From Bifidobacterium lemurum (GTDB lineage Bacteria; Actinomycetota; Actinomycetes; Actinomycetales; Bifidobacteriaceae): 64,000 nt of DNA. The notes beneath the pieces were generated by a model. The model made no database searches and was not told the origin of the DNA. It worked only from the letters and a program-made list of their open reading frames with translations. The stretch lies in assembly GCF_014898175.1 (NCBI RefSeq), contig NZ_CP062948.1, positions 2,480,001-2,544,000 of the forward strand. Direction: 5' to 3'. Both the position numbers and the translations under genes were made by a program. Positions 58,301-64,000 of the stretch are shown here, in pieces (within the stretch, counting starts at the first letter, position 1; every line of letters begins with the position of its first letter).

Positions 58301-59952
58301 TCGGGGCCGATCGCGGATTCCAGGCAGGTGACGATCTCCTCGCGCTCCCAGTCGAGCGGCGGGTTGGTGACCTGCGCGAACTTCTGCGTGAAGTAGTCGA
58401 ACAGCATGCGCGAGCGGCTGGAAAGCGCGGCCATGGGCGCGTCGTTGCCCATCGAGCCGAGCGGCTCCTTGCCGGTGTTGGCCATGGGGGCGAGCAGAAG
58501 CTTCAGATCCTCCTCCGTGTAGCCGAAGGCGCGCTGGCGGCGCACCACGGACTGGCCGGAATGGTTCACATGCGCGCGGGTGGGCAGATCGCTCAGCTCC
58601 ACCGAATTGCCCTCCACCCACTCGCGGTACGGATGCTGGGAGGCGAGCGTCTTCTTGATCTCCTCATCCGAGATCATGCGGCCTTCGGCGGTGTCCACCA
58701 GGAACATCTTGCCTGGTTCCAGTCGGCCGTTGGCCTTGACGTGTTCGGGAGCGACCTCGGGCAGCACGCCGGCTTCGGAGGCGAGCACCAGGTAGCCGTC
58801 GTCGGTGAGCCGCCAGCGTCCGGGTCGGAAGCCGTTGCGGTCGAGCAGCGCGCCCACCTGGGTGCCGTCGGTGAAGATGATGTGCGCCGGGCCATCCCAC
58901 GGCTCGATCAGCGTGTTGTTGTACTCGTAGAACGCGCGCACGTCCGGATCGAGTTCGGTGTTCTTCTCCCATGCGGGCGGCAGCATCATGGAGATGGCGT
59001 GCGGCAGGGAGCGGCCGGCCAGATGCAGCAGTTCGAGGCATTCGTCGAAGGTGCCGGAATCGGAGTATCCGGGCGTGTCGATCGGCAGCAGCGGTTCGAG
59101 TTCGCCGAGCAGTTCGGAGCTGAGCCTGCCCTCGCGGGCGGACAGCCAGTTGCGGTTGCCTTGGATCGTGTTGATCTCGCCGTTGTGGGCGAGCATGCGG
59201 AAGGGCTGGGCGAGCGGCCAGCTGGGGAACGTGTTCGTCGAGAAGCGCGAATGGACGATGGCGACCTTGGCCTTCATGCGCTCGTCGGTCAGATCCGGGA
59301 AGAAGGGCGTGAGCTGCATGGTGGTGAGCATGCCCTTGTAGGTGATGGTACGCGCGGAAAGGGAGGCGAAGTAGATGCCCACCTCATGCTCGACGCGCTT
59401 GCGGATGCGGAAGGTTTTGCGGTCGATGCCGATGCCTTCGAGCCTGCACTCCGGGTCGGCGAGCACCAGCGTTTTGAAGCTCGGCATGGAGGCGAGGGCC
59501 TGCAGGCCCAGTCCGTCCGGATTGGTGGGCACCACGCGCCAGGCGAGCACCTCGAGACCCTCCTCGCGGGCGATGCGGGCGATGGCCTGCTCCTGCTGGC
59601 CGGATGTGGCGATGTCGCGGTCGAGGAAGGCGATGCCGGCGGCGTAACGTCCGGGTTCGGGAAGCTCTACGCCCAGCTCGCCTAACGTGGCGCGCATGAA
59701 CTCGTCGGGCATGCTCATCAGGATGCCCGCGCCGTCGCCGGTGTTCTCCTCGGAGCCGACCGCGCCGCGGTGGTTGAGGTTGACGAGCACCTCGATGGCG
59801 TCCTTGACGATTTTGTGCTCGGCCCGCTTGTTCAGGGTGGTGACCATACCGACGCCGCAGGCGTCATGCTCGGCCCCAGGGTCGTACATGCCTTGGGATT
59901 TATGGACCGTGAGATCAAGCGGGGCGTGGAAAGTCACCGAAACCACCTTCAT
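55357..59952 (-). CDS. gltB: Glutamate synthase large subunit
   Basis: The 1531-residue protein has the N-terminal glutamine-amidotransferase Cys in AEHDACGVGM (processed Ntn-type after residue about 31). It also has the FMN domain (LISGYDGGTGAAPLNAIKHA), the [3Fe-4S] cysteines in CVMMRACQKNTCPQG, and the C-terminal GXGXG beta-helix. It makes two glutamates from glutamine and 2-oxoglutarate. The order gltB-gltD is as usual. Linked nitrogen control gene glnE lies upstream in the window. Confidence 0.96.
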   Translation of the reverse strand: MKVVSVTFHAPLDLTVHKSQGMYDPGAEHDACGVGMVTTLNKRAEHKIVKDAIEVLVNLNHRGAVGSEENTGDGAGILMSMPDEFMRATLGELGVELPEPGRYAAGIAFLDRDIATSGQQEQAIARIAREEGLEVLAWRVVPTNPDGLGLQALASMPSFKTLVLADPECRLEGIGIDRKTFRIRKRVEHEVGIYFASLSARTITYKGMLTTMQLTPFFPDLTDERMKAKVAIVHSRFSTNTFPSWPLAQPFRMLAHNGEINTIQGNRNWLSAREGRLSSELLGELEPLLPIDTPGYSDSGTFDECLELLHLAGRSLPHAISMMLPPAWEKNTELDPDVRAFYEYNNTLIEPWDGPAHIIFTDGTQVGALLDRNGFRPGRWRLTDDGYLVLASEAGVLPEVAPEHVKANGRLEPGKMFLVDTAEGRMISDEEIKKTLASQHPYREWVEGNSVELSDLPTRAHVNHSGQSVVRRQRAFGYTEEDLKLLLAPMANTGKEPLGSMGNDAPMAALSSRSRMLFDYFTQKFAQVTNPPLDWEREEIVTCLESAIGPEPNLLSDSALHAKKILIPLPVINSDEMAQLKRLDRAKILGGYYKPYVVKGLYQVAGGGKALQERLDEIFAEIDLAIEGGKNFIVLSDRDSNHTWGPIPSLLLTSAVQHHLLRCHTRTQISMAVEAGDVREVHHVALLIAYGAACVNPYLAFESVEDLSRTGYLTVDAETAVRNLTKALSTGVLKIMSKMGVSTIMSYRGAQLFEAVGLNKEIIDEYFTGTTSRVGGVGLDEIAEEVAIRHRVAYPNQWTATPHRNLRTGGDYKWRRTGEEHLNDPEAIFLLQQSTQRGDYQMFKKYSHHIDDTSNRLMTLRGLMKFTNARKPIDISEVEPASEIVKRFSTGAMSYGSISQEAHETLAIAMNRIGARSNSGEGGESPERLRDDERVSKIKQIASARFGVTSDYLVHATDLQIKLAQGAKPGEGGHLPGAKVPPWIAKVRHATPGVELISPPPHHDIYSIEDLKQLINDAKMANPQARIHVKLVSEFGVGTIAAGVAKCHADVVLISGYDGGTGAAPLNAIKHAGTPWEIGLSETQQTLILNGLRSRIIVQCDGELKTGRDVMIAALLGAEEFGFATAALIVEGCVMMRACQKNTCPQGIATQDPELRARFTGKPEHVVNFFMFIAEEVRELLAQLGFRTLQEAVGHVECLDQNEAIKRWKSDGIDLSHVLMQPGPVPGTILHNTEPQNHELEKALDNELIAMAQPALENKEPVRIDMPIRNVNRTLGTMVGYEITKRYGAEGLPDDTIDMTFHGAGGQSIGAFIPRGETMRVYGEVNDYAGKGISGGRMIVRPEEGVTFDTHENVIAGNVTGFGATSGQIFVAGRAGERFGVRNGGATFVVEGVGDHGCEYMTGGTVVILGPTGRNFGAGFSGGHVYMLDLDMSKVNPSAVKSGALLFQPLDAEHERTVRALVKTHAEETGSAFAAELLADWEQAKARFTHVVPKQFVAMTNAMAEAEANDIDFNSPGVWEQVYEQVMEGAR

Positions 59953-60038
59953 TGTCGTTTTGGCAGAGCCCGAAGGTCCTGCGGTTCTTTGGGTAAAGCT
60001 TTTATAGGGTAGCGCCGGCTTGCGTCATTTATGTTACG

Positions 60039-60080
60039 TGTCCCATATACCGAATATCGGAAAAAGTCAATACCCATTTT
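60039..60080 (-). promoter_or_regulatory. Probable gltB promoter with palindrome CCGAATATCGG
   Basis: The minus strand reads TTGACT, then TTTTCCGATATTCGGTA, then TATGGG, a -35/-10 pair with 17-bp spacing. The spacer contains the palindrome CCGATATTCGG, a possible operator for nitrogen control. The -10 match is weak. Confidence 0.4.
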
Positions 60081-60117
60081 TTCGGGATTCGTGCCAGACC
60101 AAGCAACACCCTCTTTT

Positions 60118-60222
60118 CCCGTCATTCTGAGCGGAGCGCATCGGAGCCGAAGAATCTCATGCTCCGACTAAACCAAACGAGATCCCTCGACTGCGCGCTC
60201 CGCGCTTCGCTCGGGATGACGT
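60118..60222. repeat. Dispersed palindromic repeat between gltB and hemW
   Basis: Arms GTCATTCTGAGCGGAGCGCA...GCCGAAGAATCTC and GATCCCTCGACTGCGCGC...CTCGGGATGAC face each other, with a 26-base spacer. No gene is supported in 59953-60240. Confidence 0.85.
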
Positions 60223-60240
60223 GCGGAGCGTTGGCGTGGT

Positions 60241-61425
60241 TTAGTCGAGCAGGTCGAAAAGCTGTTCGATGATGGTGTCGTTGAGCAGGCGGCCCCGAAG
60301 CGTGGGGACGATGCGATCATCCGCCACGTCGATCAGTCCGGCCTGGCGCAATCCGTTGAAGTGTTCGCGCGCGATCGCATGTCCGGCCGCGCGTTCGACG
60401 TCGGCGATGGCCAATCCCTCGCGCAGGCGCACTCCCAGCATGATCACCTCTTCGAGATGCTCCTGGTCGGATATGTCTTCGCTGCCCGCCCACGGCACTG
60501 CGCCGTCGTTGATGGATTGCCCCCACAGCTTCGGATGCGTGATATCCCAGGCGCGCATATCGTTGCCGTCGAGCGAATAGTGGCTGTGCGCGCCCGGCCC
60601 CAGCCCCGCCCAATCGACGTTGCGCCAATATCCGAGGTTATGGCGGCTTTCGAAGCCAGGTCGGGCCCAGTTCGACACCTCGTACCAGCGCAGTCCGGCG
60701 GCGGTGAACAGCTCGTCGGCGATTTCGTATTTCGCTGCCTCGTCGTCGTCATCGGGTTTGGGCAGGATTCCCGCGGCGATCTGACGGCCCATCTTGGTGG
60801 TCGGCTCCACGGTGAGCGCGTAGGCGGAGATGTGGTCCACTCCCAGCTCGATGGCGGTGCGTACGGATTCCCGCCAATCGTCGAGGCTCTCCCCCGGCGC
60901 CCCGTAGATCAGATCGACGCTGGATCGCAATCCGGCACGCTCGGCCGCGCGCACGCCGGCCTCGACGTTGGCGGGAGTATGCGTGCGGTCCAAGGTTCTC
61001 AGCACATGCGGCACCGCCGACTGCATGCCGAAGGAGATGCGGGTGAACCCGCCGTCGGCCAAAGCCTTGACGTAGTCGGCATCCACGGTGTCGGGATTGG
61101 CCTCCGTGGTGATTTCGGCACCGGGCTCCAACCCCCAGATGTCACGGACCGCGTCCAGCATGGCGATCATATCGCTCGCCGGCAGGATGGTGGGCGTGCC
61201 TCCCCCGAAGAACACGGTGCTTGCCGCGGGTTCTTCGATGCCGTGCGCGAGCTGCCAGTCGCGCACCAGACGCATCTCTCGCGCCACCATGGTCGCGTAG
61301 TTGCCGCGCGAAGCCCCCTCACCCAGATCAACCGCCGTATACGTGTTGAAATCGCAGTATCCGCAGCGCCTTAAGCAGAACGGCACATGCACATACACTC
61401 CGTAGGTCAATGACATGCCTTTCAT
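60241..61425 (-). CDS. hemW: Radical SAM heme chaperone HemW (coproporphyrinogen oxidase-like)
   Basis: The start at MKGMSLTYGVYVHVPFC is chosen; upstream in-frame sequence is a dispersed repeat. The 394-residue protein has the CxxxCxxC cluster (FCLRRCGYCDFNTY), FFGGGTPTILPASDM, and the HemW-type C-terminal HNLGYWRNVDWAGLGPGAHS. HemW binds heme and SAM and assists heme delivery; it lacks the HemN-specific N-terminal tail. Function as chaperone versus oxidase is assigned by family, not tested. Confidence 0.9.
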   Translation of the reverse strand: MKGMSLTYGVYVHVPFCLRRCGYCDFNTYTAVDLGEGASRGNYATMVAREMRLVRDWQLAHGIEEPAASTVFFGGGTPTILPASDMIAMLDAVRDIWGLEPGAEITTEANPDTVDADYVKALADGGFTRISFGMQSAVPHVLRTLDRTHTPANVEAGVRAAERAGLRSSVDLIYGAPGESLDDWRESVRTAIELGVDHISAYALTVEPTTKMGRQIAAGILPKPDDDDEAAKYEIADELFTAAGLRWYEVSNWARPGFESRHNLGYWRNVDWAGLGPGAHSHYSLDGNDMRAWDITHPKLWGQSINDGAVPWAGSEDISDQEHLEEVIMLGVRLREGLAIADVERAAGHAIAREHFNGLRQAGLIDVADDRIVPTLRGRLLNDTIIEQLFDLLD

Positions 61426-61447
61426 ACGCACACGACGGACTGCCTTG

Positions 61448-61527
61448 CCGTCATGCTGAGCGGAGCCGTAGGCGCAGTCGAAGCATCTCATGGCGTGGGA
61501 TCCCTCGACTGCGCTCGGGATGACGAG
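61448..61527. repeat. Dispersed palindromic repeat upstream of hemW
   Basis: Arms GTCATGCTGAGCGGAGCCG...GTCGAAGCATCTC and GATCCCTCGACTGCGCTCGG followed by GATGAC. It lies between hemW and lepA on the minus strand. Confidence 0.85.
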
Positions 61528-61543
61528 TGTTGCCGGACGCCCG

Positions 61544-63424
<1,881 letters not shown>

Positions 63425-63505
63425 CGAACACTCCTTTATTTGTTGACGCAAGACAAACTCAACCCATCATAATGGATGGGTGGCAACCGATGAAACCGCA
63501 GGAGT

Positions 63506-64000
63506 CTAGAGAACTCCGTAGAGGCGCAGCGCGAAAAGCACGGCGGCGACCAGCGCCACGAAGAACAGCGACACCAAGGCCGTGCTCGCTATCGCAAGCG
63601 GTTCGATCCGCTTGCGCGTCGTGGCGTGCCGTCCACGCGGCGTCTCGTTTTGAACGTTGGATTCGCCCGCCTTCGACGATGAGCTTCGATCGTCGCCGTT
63701 GGAGACGGTCTCGTCATCCGAATCGGCGTCCCGTTCGGATGAGCCATGCTCACCGTCGGCGGCGCCATCGGGTGCGTCGTCGTGTTCGTCCGTATCGTCT
63801 TCCGTCGCGCCCGAGGCACGAACCGACGCCAGCAGCGACGACACGGAGATGTTCCCGTCGGCGTCCGCGAATTTGGAAACACGTAGATCGTCGATGGTTT
63901 TCGCCATCTCCACGAGATCGTCCGGCATGCTCCCGTTCTCCAGACGCGCGAGCATGCGTTTGACATCGTCCCGCTGCTGCAGATAGTCCACATACAGGGG
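63506..64000 (-). CDS. Membrane-anchored acidic protein, 5' end beyond window
   Basis: The frame is open to the right window edge; a GTG at 63991 could be the start, but the coding sequence may continue. The visible part has a helical N-terminal segment (RDDVKRMLARLENGSMPDDLVEMAKTIDDLR), an Asp/Glu/Ser-rich linker of about 60 residues, and one C-terminal membrane helix (LAIASTALVSLFFVALVAAVLFAL). No family recognised. It is separated from lepA by only about 80 bases on the same strand. Confidence 0.7.
   Translation of the reverse strand, partial: PLYVDYLQQRDDVKRMLARLENGSMPDDLVEMAKTIDDLRVSKFADADGNISVSSLLASVRASGATEDDTDEHDDAPDGAADGEHGSSERDADSDDETVSNGDDRSSSSKAGESNVQNETPRGRHATTRKRIEPLAIASTALVSLFFVALVAAVLFALRLYGVL

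Overview
The window is chromosomal DNA of a high-GC Gram-positive actinobacterium, most probably a Bifidobacterium. The evidence is the overall high GC, the actinobacterial GT4-type glycogen synthase, GlnE next to a metF-metE pair, the compact pyrBI-C-F-K-D-E run, and many AGGAG-type ribosome binding sites. I cannot name the species from sequence alone.

Layout. Bases 1-3980 are an accessory patch that is visibly AT-richer than the rest: an IS30-family transposase cut by the window edge, the 3' remainder of a cell-wall-type surface protein, a lipoprotein carrying a nuclease-type polymorphic-toxin C-terminus that is out of frame at a C9 tract, and an EcsC-like gene out of frame at an A8 tract. 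Bases 4100-28000 hold small metabolic, transport and regulatory genes: esterase, MATE exporter, ABC-F ATPase, acetyltransferases, membrane-anchored glycerophosphodiesterase, a three-gene operon around a predicted ADP-ribosyltransferase-like protein (DUF3990 type), a MntA-HepT toxin-antitoxin pair, two TetR-type regulators with neighbouring target genes, an ABC exporter, a LysR regulator, and three frameshifted genes. Bases 28108-34791 are the pyrimidine pathway on the minus strand (pyrB, pyrI, pyrC, pyrF, pyrK, pyrD, pyrE). Bases 34922-41329 carry glnE, a frameshifted metF, and metE. An IS110-family element follows (about 41.5-42.9 kb). Next come a SixA-like phosphatase, trmI, an ABC ATPase, glycogen synthase and an esterase. 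Then comes a 1213-residue coiled-coil surface protein with a central CAP domain and a sortase signal, with a C9 tract inside its probable promoter. The window ends with gltD-gltB, hemW, lepA and a partial membrane protein.

Themes. (1) Six genes carry single short frameshifts, and several of these sit exactly on homopolymers or short tandem duplications (C9, A8, G4, a 2-bp step, a 5-bp duplication in metF). There is also an in-frame 18-bp duplication in pyrK. These are either real slippage (phase variation, gene decay or a mutator history) or partly consensus errors. The C9 tracts at the toxin and at the surface-protein promoter are the best phase-variation candidates. (2) A family of dispersed palindromic repeats (core like TCATCCTGAGCG...TCGAAGGATC) occurs in at least seven places, and one copy lies in frame inside pyrC. 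A second, rarer repeat bounded by CCGTGCGAC occurs twice around variable hairpins. (3) Conflict and toxin genes are scattered through the window: lipoprotein toxin, DUF3990 operon and MntA-HepT.

All family assignments rest on reading motifs by eye; no database search was run.
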